Shown here: positions 11,073-22,068 of the stretch, piece after piece
How the letters are laid out: each line of letters opens with the position of its first letter
How positions within the stretch are numbered: the stretch's first letter is position 1
Source: Callorhinus ursinus
Taxonomy: Eukaryota; Chordata; Mammalia; Carnivora; Otariidae
Direction: 5' to 3'
DNA length: 64,000 bases
NCBI RefSeq assembly: GCF_003265705.1
Contig: NW_020312827.1
Location: forward strand, 19,100,711-19,164,710
The notes under the pieces: generated by a model
Seen by the model: the letters and a program-made list of their open reading frames with translations, nothing else
The model's database searches: none
What the model was told of the DNA's origin: nothing
Made by a program: the position numbers and the translations under genes

Positions 11073-11890
11073 ATGGATTCAGATATAACCAAGATGTTGC
11101 AGATGGAACTCAAGCTAACAATTGTGAAGACAATAGCTAGAATGGAGAAATCAATTAATGGCAACATAGAGTCTCTAAGAGCAGAAATGAAAGCTGAATT
11201 GGCAGAAATTAAAAATGCTATCAATGAGATCCAATTTAATCTAAATAATCTAACAGCTAGGGTAAGCGAGGCAGAAGAACGAATTAGTGACCTAGAAGAC
11301 CAATTAATAGATAAAAAGGGAAAAGAGGAGGCCAGGGAAAAACAACTCAGCATCCATGAAAATAGAATCAGAGAAATAAGTGATACCATAAAACGTTCCA
11401 ATATCAGAATTTTTGGAATCCCTGAGGGGGTGGAGAGAGACAGGAGACTAGAAGATATATTTGAGCAAACTGTAGCTGAGAACTTCCCTAATTTGGGGAA
11501 TGAAACAAACATTCATGTCCTAGAAGCAGAAAGGACCCCTCCCAAGGTCCAGAAAAACAGGCCAACACCCTGGCATGTAATAGTAAAACTCGCAAATCTT
11601 AGAACCAAGGAAACCATCCTAAGGGCAGTTAGGGGTAAGAGATTCCTTATGTACAGGGGGAGGAACATCAGAATAATGTCAACCTATCCACAGAGACCTG
11701 GCAAGCCAGAAAGGGCTGGCAAGATATATTTCGGGTACTAAAGGAGAAGAATATGCAGCCAAGAATACTTTATCCAGCAAGGCTGTCATTTAGAATGAAT
11801 GGAGAGATGCAGAGCTTCCAAGACCGGAGAAACTGAAAGAATATGTGACCACTAACCCAGTCCTGCAAGAAATATTCATGGGGGTTCTAT
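11073..11890 (+). pseudogene. L1 ORF1 (RNA-binding chaperone), frameshifted
   Basis: L1 ORF1 protein is a trimeric nucleic-acid chaperone that coats L1 RNA. The open part (11073-11741, 222 codons) shows a long heptad-rich coiled coil at about residues 30-105, the RRM start 'NIRIFGIPEGVE' at 110-121, and the C-terminal-domain start 'RPTPWHVIVKLANLRTKE' at 163-180. After residue about 201 the frame goes out of register with the family; the expected downstream sequence continues in another frame (QPRILYPARLSFR near 11757-11795). A single-base loss near 11681-11682 best explains this. The protein would lack the rest of the C-terminal domain. The start used is the first ATG of the open frame; family members may begin slightly upstream. 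ORF2 follows about 80 bp later. Confidence 0.9.
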
Positions 11891-11973
11891 AAAAGGAGAA
11901 AGACCCCAAGAGTGATATAGAAAAGAAATTTACAGGGACAATCTATAAAAACAAGGTCTTCACAGGCAACACG

Positions 11974-14900
11974 ATGACAATTAATTCATATCTTTCAATA
12001 ATCACTCTCAATGTGAATGGCCTAAATGCTCCCATAAAACGGCATAGGGTTGCAGATTGGAAAAAAAGACAGGACCCATCCATATGGTGTCTACAAGAGA
12101 CTTATTTTGAACCTAAAGATACATCCAGACTGAAAGTTAAGGGATGGAGATCCATCTTCCATGCCAATGGACCTCAAAAGAAAGCTGGGGTAGCAATTCT
12201 TATATCAGACAAATTAGATTTTAAACTAAAGACTGTAGTTAGAGACACAGAAGGACACTATATCATTCTTAAAGGGTCTATCCAACAAGAAGATCTAGCA
12301 ATTGTAAATACCTACGCCCCCAACATGGGAACAGCCAACTACATAAGCCAACTGTTAACCAAAATAGTCATCTACATAAGCCAATTGTTAACCAAAATAA
12401 AGAGTCATATTGATAACAATACATCAATTGTAGGAGACCTCTATACTCCACTCTCAGCAATAGACAGATCATCTAAGCAGAAAATCAATAAAGAAACCAG
12501 AATTTTGAATGATACACTGGACCAGATGGACCTCATAGATATATACAGAACATCCCACCCTAAAACAACAAAATACTCATTCTTCTTGAGTGCACATGGA
12601 ACTTTCTCCAGAATAAACCACATACTGGGTCACAAATCAGGTCTCAACTGATACCAAAAGACTGAGATTATTCCCTGCATATTCTCAGACCATAATACTT
12701 TAAAACTGGACCTCAATCACAAGAAAAAATTTGGAAGAAATTCAAACACTTGGAAGCTAAAGACCACTCTGCTCAAGAATGTTTGGGTCAACCAGGAAAT
12801 CAAAGAACTTAAACAATTCATGGAAACCAATGAGAACAAAAGCACATCGGTCCAAAACCTATGGGATACGGCAAAGGTGGTCCTAAGGGGGAAATATATA
12901 GCCATCCAAGCCTCACTCAAAAAAATAGAAAAATCCTGAATTCACCAACTAACTCTACACCTTAAAGAACTAGAGAAAAAGGAACAAATGATGCCTAAGC
13001 CACGCATTAGAAGAGAAATAATTAAGATTAGAGCAGAGATCAATGAATTAGAAACCAGAAACACAGTAAATCAGGTCAATGAAACTAGAAGCTGGTTCTT
13101 TGAAAGAATTAATAAGATCAATAAAACACTGGCCAAACTTATCCAAAAGAAAACAGAAAGGACCCAAATTAATAAAATTATGAATGAAAGGGGAGAAATC
13201 ACGACTAACACCAAGGAAATAGAAACAATTATTAGAAATTATTATCAACAACTATATGCCAGTAAGTTGAGCAACCTGGATGAAATGGATGCTTTCCTGG
13301 AAACCTATAAACTCCCAAGACTGAAACAGGAAGAAATTGACAACCTGACTGAATAACCAGTAACGAGACTGAAGCAATAATCAAAAACCTCCCAAAAAAC
13401 AAAGAGTCCGGGCCCTGATGGATTCCCTGAGGAATTCTACCGAACATTCAAAGGAGAAACAATACCTATTCTCCTGAAGCTGTTTCAAAAAATAGGAACA
13501 GAAGGAAAGCTTCCAGAGTCATTCTATGAGGCCAGCATTACCTTAATCCCCAAACCAGGCAAACACCCCATCAAAAAGGAGAATTTCAGACTGATATCCC
13601 TGATGAATATGGATTCCAAAATCCTCAACAAAATACCAGCTAATAGGATCCAACAATATATCAAAAGGATCATCCACCACAACGAAATGGGATTTATCCC
13701 CAGGATGCAAGGGTGGTTCAACATTCATAAATCAATCAATATGATAGAACACATTAATAAGAGGAGAGAGAAGAACCATATGGTCCTCTCAATTGATGCA
13801 GAAAAAGCATTTGACAAAATACAGCATCCTTTCCTGATTAAAACTCTTCAGAGTATAGGGATAGAGGGAACATTCCTCAAGTTCATAAAATCCATCTATG
13901 AAAAACCCACAGCAAATATCACCCTCAATGGGGAAAGATGAAAAACCCACAAAGAATATCATCCTCAATGGGGAAAAGCTGAGAGCCTTTCTCTTATGAT
14001 CAGGAACATGTCAAGGACGCCCACTCTCGCCACTATTGTTCAACATAGTACTAGAAGTCCTAGCAATAGCAATCAGACAACAAAAAGAAATAAAAGATAT
14101 TCAAATTGGCAAAGAAGAAGTCAAATGCTTTCTTTTCACTGATGACGTGATACTTTACGTGGAAAACCCAAAAGACTCCACCTCCAAATTACTAGAACTC
14201 ATACAGCAATTCAGTAATGTGGCAGGATACAAAATCAATGCACAGAAATCAGTTGCTTTCCTATACACTAACAATGCAACTGTAGAAAGAAAAATTAGAG
14301 AAACGATTCCATTTACAATAGCACCAAAAACCATAAGATACCTCGGAATAAACCTAACCAAAGAGGTAAAGATCAATATTCTAGGAACTACAGGACACTC
14401 ATGAAAGAAATTGAAGAAGGCACAAAAAGATGGAAAAACATTCCATGCTCATGGATCGGAAGAATAAACATTGTTAAAATGTCTATGCTACCCAGAGCAA
14501 TCTATACCTTCAATGCCATCCTGATCAAAACTCCAATGACATTTTTCAAAGTGCTGGAACAAACAATCCTAAAATTTGTATGGAATCAGAAAAGACCCCA
14601 AATCACAAAGGAAATGTTGAAAAAGAAAAGCAAAGCTAGGGACATCACGTTGCCCAATTTCAAGTTATATTACAAAGCAGTGATCACCAAGACAACACGG
14701 TACTGGCACAAAAACAGACATATAGGCCAGTGGAACAGAACAGAGAGCCAGATATGGACCCTCAACTCTATGGTCAAAAATCTTTGACAAAGCAAGAAAA
14801 AAAGGCAATGGAAAAAAAGACAGTCTTTTCAATAAATGGTGTTGGGAAAATTGGACATCCACATGCCGAAGAATGAAACTCAACCATTCTCTAACACCAT

Positions 14901-15856
14901 ACACGAAGATAAACTCAAAATGGATGAACATCCTCAATATGAGACAGGAATCCATCAAAATCCTAGAAGAGAACATAGGTAGTAACCTCTTTGACATCGG
15001 CCATAGCAACTTCTTTCAAGATACATCTCCAAAGGCTAGTGAAACAAAAGCAAAAATGAACTTCTGGAACTTCATCAAAATAAAAAGCTTCTGCACAGCA
15101 AAGGAAACAGAAAACAAAACAAAGAGGCAACCCACAGAATGGGAGAAGATATTTGCAGATGACACTACAGACAAAGGGCTGGTATCCAAGATCTATAAAG
15201 AATTTCTCAAACTCAACACCCAAAAACCAAGTCAAAAAAAATGGGCAGAAGACACGAACAGACACTTCTCCAAAGAAGACATATAAATGGCTAACAGACA
15301 CATGAAAAAATGTTCATCCTCATTAGCCACCAGGGAAATTCAAATCAAAACCACACTGAGATACCACCTTATACCAGTTAGAATGGCAAAAATTGACAAG
15401 GCAAGAAACAACAGATGTTGGAGAGGTTGTGGAGAAAGGGGAACCTTCTTACACTGTTGGTGGGAATGCAAGTTGGTACAGCCACTTTGGAAAACAGTGT
15501 GGAGGTGCCTCAGAAAATTAAAAATAGAGCTACCCTATGACCCAGCAATTGCACTCCTGGGTATTTACCCCAAAGACACAGATGTAGTGAAAAAAAGGGC
15601 CATATGCACCCCAATGTTCATAGCAGCAATGTCCGCAATAGCCAAACTGTGGAAAGAGCTGAGATGCCCTTCAACAGATGAATGGATAAAGAAGATGTGG
15701 TCCATATATACAATGGGATATTACTCAGCCATTAGAAAGGATGAATGCCCAAATTTTACATCAACCTGGATGGGACTGGAGGAGATGATGCTAAGTGAAA
15801 TAAGTCAAGCAGAGAAAGTCAGTTATCATATGGTTTCACTTATTTGTGGAACATAA
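11974..15856 (+). pseudogene. L1 ORF2 (endonuclease + reverse transcriptase), many breaks
   Basis: ORF2 nicks target DNA and reverse-transcribes L1/SINE RNA there. Endonuclease: open from 11974 to a TGA at 12649-12651, with 'TLNVNGLNAP' at residues 11-20 and QE at 41-42; the 'GDxN' position is GDLY at 154-157 and the IDH motif is INH at 214-216. A 33-bp in-frame tandem duplication gives YISQLLTKI twice (residues 123-141). Linker pieces lie at 12988-13356. Reverse transcriptase: '[17 protein letters not shown]' and '[13 protein letters not shown]' in 13603-13941, then FTDD at about 14135-14146 in place of the usual FADD. A 40-bp tandem duplication (about 13898-13977) shifts the frame. The C-terminal cysteine knuckle C-x3-C-x7-H-x4-C is intact at residues 44-61 of the frame 15287-15856. 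An in-frame TAA at 15284-15286 separates two otherwise continuous frames. Confidence 0.95.
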
Positions 15857-16157
15857 GGAATAGCAGGGAGGACATTAGGAGAAGGAAGGGAAAAATGAAG
15901 GGGGGGAAATCGGAGGGGGAGACGAACCATGAGAGACTATGGACTCTGAGAAACAAACTGAGGGTTTTAGAAGGGAGGGGGTGGGGGGATGGGTCAGCCC
16001 AGTGATGGGTATTAAGGAGGGCACGTACTGCATGGAGCACTGAGTGTTATATGAAAACAATGAATCGTGGCTCACTACAACAAAAACTAATGTGTATTGT
16101 ATGGTGACTAACATAACATAATAAAATAAAATTTAGAAAAAAAATTTAAAAAATAAA
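15857..16157 (+). other. L1 3' UTR and A-rich tail
   Basis: G-rich stretch at about 15970-15993 with four or more runs of three Gs (quadruplex-capable), then 'GATGGGTATTAAGGAGGGCA', 'CAATGAATCGTGG' and 'TGTATGGTGACTAACATAAC', a hallmark of caniform L1 3' ends. It ends in AATAAAATAAAA and an impure A tail. Confidence 0.9.
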
Positions 16158-16544
16158 AATTCTGAGTAGAACTGATGAACTACGTATCATCCAGAAAAGG
16201 GAAATCTGTTATTTTTTTCCTCTAAATTCAATATAATTACATTTTTACTGATCATTCAGCTAAAAGGCTAAATGTCAACTTTCCAAAAGTGAAAAATAGC
16301 TAATTCATTCTGCACTTGAAGTTTTGGATTACTCTAGGTATGGAAAAAAATCCTATTAATTATTAGAATTACTACTACCAAAGGTGAGAGATTTGGATCC
16401 TTTCCAGTTTTATGATTTTATGAGACCATACAATCATTTGATTGATTGTAGTTTCCTTAAAAATTCATAATACTCAGAGTGATTCACATTCATAAAGCAT
16501 CTTCTGATTAGAGGGGCATTATTTTTCATATCATTATTACTATC

Positions 16545-16760
16545 CATTTTTTTAGTACTGTGTTAGCCAATGTTTAAGCTTTTTCTACAGAATCCTATCA
16601 ACTACCTTACATTTCAAAATTTTTATACAAATTTTATAGATAAGTTGAATCTCAGAGAAGTTAAGTATATTAAATTCTCCAGTTACTAAACAATTAGTTA
16701 AGACTTCAACCCACTGTATATACCTGACTCCAAAGTCCATGCTTTTCTAGCTGTATCTTG
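16545..16760 (-). repeat. MIR (ancient tRNA-derived SINE), antisense
   Basis: Reversed MIR core 'TAGATAAGTTGAATCTCAGAG' region near 16638-16658 ('GAGAAGTTAAGTATATTA' follows) and the reversed B-box side 'CTGACTCCAAAGTCCATGC' near 16724. Strongly diverged, as expected for a repeat inserted before the mammalian orders split. Confidence 0.75.
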
Positions 16761-17699
16761 CCACATTAATATAATAATCCATGAGAACATTTTCAAAAAG
16801 GATAAGATAATACTACTTTAGAATTTCTATGTTAGACATGCTAATAAGTGTAGTAAGACTTTCTGTTAAGGATGAACTTGTTGAAAAGTTTGGGCAAACT
16901 GTATGATGCAGGGACATCATACCAAAGGGAATCAAGCTAGGGTAGAAGTCATAGGATCAGTAGACATCTATGAGCATTTACTCTTGCTCAAGGAAGTCAT
17001 CTCTGAGCAATACATTCCTCCTATGCCCACATGAATGCTGATCTTTCTCATGTGCCATTCTTGTGCTGACCATTTTGTTTTTCAGCTATTACTTCATTTG
17101 ACTGCAATTCACTGTGTTGGAATAATATGACAAAAATAACTAGCCAATTGCCACTTACTTCACCTGTTACTTAATTGACTTTGTGGCCCTGCCCCTTGAC
17201 CTTAATCCCCAATTATCAGCTGGTCTCTTTCTGGTTTTTAAGTATCACAAACCAAACCCTGAGTGCACTAAAGAGGGACATAAAATGAACAAAGAAAGCT
17301 GCTTTATCAAATGGGCCCTTGAGAACAGCAATAAGGGAAAATTTAACAAAACCTGTGTGGACAAACTCTGATACTAGAATGGAATTGATGTTTCAACTGC
17401 CTGTGGGGAAAGATGAAATATGTAGTAACTGATTGACCTGACCCCTTCTCAACATCTTGACAGTGTGTAAGTTACTGAAGCGAGATAGAAGCCCAGGTAA
17501 AGACAAGGGTAAAGACTGTTTTTGAGGTAAGACAAATGAGCACTATGAAGTCACCACCCCCACGAGGGAACAAATATTTGAAATAAAAATTAAATTAAGT
17601 TTGACTTAAAATCAGAAAGATACATTTCATCATGCCTAGATGATTGGCCAGATAATGTCACAGCTGCATTTACTTACATTTATGTTTCTCTACAGCTGA
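16761..17699. other. unassigned spacer
   Basis: No gene recognised. A 62-codon frame (17183-17371) begins within ordinary sequence and shows no domain or codon pattern worth reporting. Confidence 0.4.
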
Positions 17700-17793
17700 G
17701 ATACACTAGAAAACAGATGTGGAGCCAATTCCAGCATAGTATGGGGCCTAGATCAGAGTAAGGGTCCATTAAATATTTGAGAATGAATGAACA
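17700..17793 (+). repeat. L2 3' end fragment
   Basis: 'GCATAGTATGGGGCCTAGAT', then 'GGGTCCATTAAATATTTGAG' and 'AATGAATGAA' have the L2 3' terminal pattern (rate/size of use phrase ending in 'TGAATGAATGA'). Confidence 0.6.
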
Positions 17794-19399
17794 GCCAATC
17801 TTCTGTTTTATCTCTGAATTTACTATTGAATCATAGTTAACCTTCCTTTTAGACAAGAAATATTTTCCAACCAAGTCTCACTCAGAATAATAAAGGGTAA
17901 AGAAGAGTAGGCAAATTATCTTGGAGATAATTAAGCACACAGTTTATTTCAAATTTCATTAAATCTATAAAGGTCAAATGAATTTACCTTTTTTTATTCA
18001 AAACCACATGCATCTCTCTCTTAATAGTTTTAAAACTTACTTAGTATATAATTTTTTAAATGAGATCTTAAAAATTATTCCTAATTATATAAAAGTGATA
18101 AAAGTATCTCAGAAACTCCTCAGAGAATTTAATTCTTTGGAGGAAAATACATTATTTACAAAAGGCGTAGAATAAATCTTTAAGAGTACAAGGGTCCAGG
18201 GAACATAGTTTAAAAACTGTTTTCATATAAAAAGTTTATCTTGTAATATTATTGATAGAAAACTAATGCTCTAGGAAAATATCATTTTTCTGTTATGGCT
18301 TCAATTCTTCCTTTGGTCCACTCTTCCATGGGGACAGAAGTTGGACAATATTTTACCAATATCTGGGTTTGGAGAGCAGGAAACAGTTCTGGACTGTCTA
18401 AATCATCAATACCATAAATCTGTGTGTCTGTTTTTCCATAACTGTATTTGTTAGGGAAATTACTAAACCAGTTATTCAGTAATAATAAACATATTCATAG
18501 ATTTTTCATTATAAAAATTATATTTTCTAATAGTAAGTCTCCTATTAGATGGGTGTTAGAAGTTCCTCTCAAGATTTATTATTTTCCCAGGATACCAAGG
18601 AACATATAAATGAAATACTGCCCACTTTTTTTTTATCACTAAGAGAAAACAATATAACAACTCTGTATGAGACGCAATAAGAGAAAGCACCTGCTTTCTG
18701 AAACTATTGTGTAGCTCTGTCTAAATTAAATGCTCAACCTTCTCCCATTGAATCTCTTCAAAGCTACTTGCTATCCTGTTTCCTCAGGTTAAGTGTGATG
18801 AGAAACAGACCCAGGGGTTGTGAACTTTTCTGGGATGAAAGATGCCATGTGACTAAAATATTTTGTGATTAATGTACATTCATTTTGCTTTTGATAGCAT
18901 TCGGTGTTGATTCAAGTTTTTGAGGTAATTAAAAACCTGACTTGCTGAGTTATTGCTATGTGTAGTCTGAACTACCATGATCTCTGGAATATTTTGTGCC
19001 CACATGATTTAAGGAGCTGGCTTAAAGTACATGACTTTAGCTCTTTTGCTGTCTCTTATTCCAAAGTTCAGCTAATAAAGAACCCAGCTTGAGCTTAAGC
19101 ATTAGACTTTTCTACTCAGTGACTCTTTAGAAATCCATAAGGTAGAACAAATGGAGACTGACAGCTGCCCAGGAGAGGAGGAGCTAAGAGTTATCACAGG
19201 GTCCAAAGACTTACTTGAGCCTTTACTGTATGTGTATGTCAGAGCCCACCCTTGTGTGCATGGACGTTCCCTCACATCTGTCTGTGAAACCTCCACTGTC
19301 CTCGTTCCCCATTCTTGGCTTCATTTCAGAATTCATGGTTCCTATATCTGCACTGCTTTAGCACATTTTAAAAATGGAAAAATACATCTATTAGGAGGT
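17794..19399. other. unassigned spacer
   Basis: AT-rich. The longest frame is 19151-19504 (117 codons, +), which overlaps the possible L2 tail to its right and has no known domain, so it is not called. The opposing short frame at 19102-19296 is equally unsupported. Confidence 0.4.
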
Positions 19400-19603
19400 G
19401 TTTCAGTCTGCATTGCGCTATGGTTAGTTTGTATGTTTTTCTTGCCACTACTGTGTAAATCCTATGAAGACGTTAGGAGCTATCACTTATCACTTGGTTT
19501 ATAGTTTTTTACATTGCCCAAATGACAACCTGTAGCCCCAGAAAACAGAGGATGGTACCTATTTGGCCCACAGTAAAAGTTATTAAATAAATATTGAATT
19601 GTC
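19400..19603 (+). repeat. possible L2 3' end fragment
   Basis: 'TACTGTGTAAATCCTATGAA', then 'CAGAGGATGGTACCTATTTG' and 'TTATTAAATAAATATTGAATTG' (ending as L2 copies do) suggest an old L2. Divergence is high and I could be wrong. Confidence 0.35.
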
Positions 19604-19814
19604 TGTGATCATAAGGAGGTCATAAAACTTGAAGGAGACAAGGTCAAGCATTTAGTTTTCTCCCACACATTATTAGCTTTAAGTGCAAAAGGAGATAAGG
19701 CAATTATACCATTTTTTCTAAAACATCATTTAAAAATATTAATAACAGAAGTACTGATTTTGTCTATACACAGTCTAATTCTTCTTTACTAGTTCTGTTA
19801 AAATGTGATAATTA

Positions 19815-20003
19815 GGGACGCCTGGGTGGCTCAGTCAGTTAAGTGGCTGCCTTCGGCCTGGGTCATGATCCCAGGGTCGTGGGATCGAGTCCCACATCGG
19901 CCTCCTTGCTCAGCAGGGAGCCTACTTCTCCCTCTCTCTCCCTCTGCTTGTGTTCTCTCTGTCAAAGAAATAAAATCTTTAAAAATTAAAAAAATTAAAA
20001 AAA
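19815..20003 (+). mobile_element. CAN SINE, sense
   Basis: Head 'GGGACGCCTGGGTGGCTCAG', the tRNA-type B-box-like 'GGGATCGAGTCCCAC', a CT tract and an A-rich tail with AAATT units. Flanking copies 19798-19814 and 20004-20020 match at 14 of 17 bases. An 84-codon frame runs through it by chance. Confidence 0.93.
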
Positions 20004-20104
20004 TTAAATGTCATAATTTAAAAAATTCTTATTACTCCAGTGTATACCTAGAAGTATAACTCTTTGTAATCTCCTTATTCATTAATTCAGGTTAATAGAA
20101 CTAC

Positions 20105-20360
20105 ATTTTTTTACAGCTTTGTTGATAGATTATTGGCATACAATAAACTGCATATATTTAAAACATATTTAATAGGTTTTGACATATGTATGTACCCTTG
20201 CAACCATCATGATAACCAAGTTAATGAATGTGTTCATCATATGCAAAAAATCCCTCATATTCTTTTGTAATACCTCCCTCTCACACTCCTTACACCCCTT
20301 AAACCTAGGCAAATGATGTCCTGCATCTCATCACTCTAAATTAATCTGCATTTTGAAAAA
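20105..20360 (-). mobile_element. old L1 3' UTR fragment, antisense
   Basis: Reverse complement of an L1M-type 3' end: 'TTTTTTACAGCTTTGTTGAT', 'GGCATACAATAAACTGCATA', 'GGTTTTGACATATGTATGTA' and 'CTTGTTGCAACCATCATGATAA'-like text near 20196-20215. No coding part remains. Confidence 0.75.
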
Positions 20361-21011
20361 CTGACGTATTTCTGAAAACCAATGTTTCTAGTTTTGTCTT
20401 TAAGTTGTTTCAGGCAGGGAGCCAAATTGGTACCCTGTTATTCCTTCTTAGTTGGATGTATAAGTATAATTTAGTTTTTAAGATCTGAAATGTATTTTTG
20501 AGTAATAATTCAATAATAAACACATATCAAAGTTTTATTCTTCATCAGTATGTGGTAATATTAGATGTTTGTTCCAATAAATAATACAATATAAATTTTG
20601 TAAAACCTTACTTTCCATCTAGCACTATATAGAGTGTCATAGAAATAGTGAACAACTGTAAAACATGATTACTACCCCCAATCACCTTGCAGTGTCTATA
20701 TGGATACATAAGAAATTTAGCTACCATAAAGTCATCACAAATGAGTCATTAATTTATAAATCCTAATCTATGTGTGGGTCAATAGTACTACTTGATGTTA
20801 TTTTCTGCTTCCAAACTATGTATCTGTGAAAGGTTAATGCTAGAATTACAGAAATTATAAATATTAAGAGCCATGGTGCTAGAACTGTAAAGTCTATTGT
20901 TGACTTCCAAATGAAGACTAAAACTTATGATTAGAATAGTACATCAATGAATCAATCAATCAATCAATCAAGTGCCTTTGTAAAACTCAAGTCTGGATTT
21001 TAATTAAATCT
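20361..21011. other. unassigned spacer with an (ATCA)n run
   Basis: No gene. A short tetranucleotide repeat (TCAA units, about 27 bp) lies at 20944-20970. Confidence 0.45.
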
Positions 21012-21023
21012 ACTTTTTTTCCT

Positions 21024-21244
21024 GGGGCGCCTGGGTGGCTCAGTCGGTTAAGCGCCTGACTTGATTTCGGCTCAGGTCATGATCTCCGGCTCCTGAGATC
21101 AAGTCTCACATGGTGCTCTGCACTGGGCCTGGAGCCTGCTTAAGATTCTCTGTCCCTCTCCCTCTGCCCCTGCCATCCCCCACTCCCTGCTGGCATGCAC
21201 TCTTTCTCTCTCTCTCCATCTAAAAAACAAAACAAAACAAAAAA
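21024..21244 (+). mobile_element. CAN SINE, sense, older subfamily
   Basis: Head 'GGGGCGCCTGGGTGGCTCAG', then 'GACTTGATTTCGGCTCAGG' and 'GGAGCCTGCTTAAGATTCTC', features of the older SINEC_a-like group; tail of CAAAACAAAACA units. Flanking T-rich duplication 21012-21023 against about 21245-21256. Confidence 0.92.
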
Positions 21245-21690
21245 CACTTTTTTCCCTGAAATTTGATATACCTATTCTGGTGTTCAACAGTAGACGTATG
21301 AGTGACACAACACTCCCTTTCTTCTTTGTTGTAAACTTCAAGTAATTGCTCACTTATTCACCTCAATTTTCTTTAGAATTTACTGTTATCAGGATGTTGT
21401 GAAAAAAATAATAAAAATTGGGAATATAGTTTGCCCAGATGCCAAGGACTTTAGAGTTTGTATCCTCTCTGGGGTCCCAAATTTCCTAAGGCTCAAGGAC
21501 CCCGAACCTCTCCTCTTCCTCCTTGGATCTGATCTGGCTATACAAACCCCTTCCCTTCTCATCATGCCCAGCAAAGAGTCACCTTCCACAGTCTTTAGTT
21601 CTCTTTCACAGAATACCAAAACGTAGTGATGTCAGTAAAGACTCGGTGTTTAGGTAATTAATGATTTTTTTTAAGAAAAAAGTCAATGTT

Positions 21691-21887
21691 GGGGCACCTG
21701 GGTGGCTCAGATGGTTGGGTGTCTGACTTCAGCTCAGGTCATAATCTCCAGGTCCTGGGATCAAGTCCCACATCGGGCTCCCTGCTCAGCGGGGAGCCTG
21801 CTTCACCCTCTCCCTCTCCCTCTGCCTCTCACCCTGCTTGTACTCTTCTGTCTCTCTCTCTCTCTCAAATAAATCAATCAATCTTAA
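21691..21887 (+). mobile_element. CAN SINE, sense
   Basis: Complete copy, head 'GGGGCACCTGGGTGGCTCAG', CT tract and AAATAAATCAATCAATC tail. Duplication of 15 bp (AAAAAAGTCAATGTT) at 21676-21690 and 21888-21902. It lies about 450 bp from the preceding SINE in the same orientation. Confidence 0.95.
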
Positions 21888-22002
21888 AAAAAAAGTCAAT
21901 GTTTTTTATTTTGCTTTTTACTTAGTTCAGGTCTTTCATATGCTAAATTTCACAGAACCAAAGCCTGCCAAGTTTTATTCTCTATATTCCCTCTGTCTCT
22001 TC

Positions 22003-22068
22003 TATATATATATATATATATACATACATATATATATATGTATATATATACACACACACATATATATC
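22003..22068. repeat. (TA)n microsatellite with CA interruptions
   Basis: About 66 bp of TATATA with TACATACA and CACACACA interruptions, a likely length-variable site. Confidence 0.95.

Larger units (their letters stand above)
10146..16157 (+). mobile_element. near-complete carnivore LINE-1
   Basis: About 6.0 kb with the full L1 order: 5'UTR, ORF1, ORF2, G-rich 3'UTR and A-rich tail. Candidate duplication at 10134-10145 and 16158-16169 matches at 10 of 12 bases. Full-length copies are a minority of mammalian L1 insertions. Both frames are broken by a 1-bp loss, an internal 40-bp duplication, nonsense changes and small indels, so the copy is inactive and of moderate age. Its ORF2 3' half and 3'UTR closely resemble the pieces at 6.4-7.8 kb and 53.8-54.1 kb. 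Confidence 0.95.

Noticed and set aside
19815..19880. tRNA gene
   Set aside because: The A- and B-box-like words belong to the tRNA-derived head of CAN SINEs; no complete cloverleaf or independent tRNA is present.
19805..20059. 84-codon frame starting in SINE
   Set aside because: Same peptide-like text (VAQSVKWLPSAQ type) recurs in every SINE of this family; it is repeat translation, not a gene.
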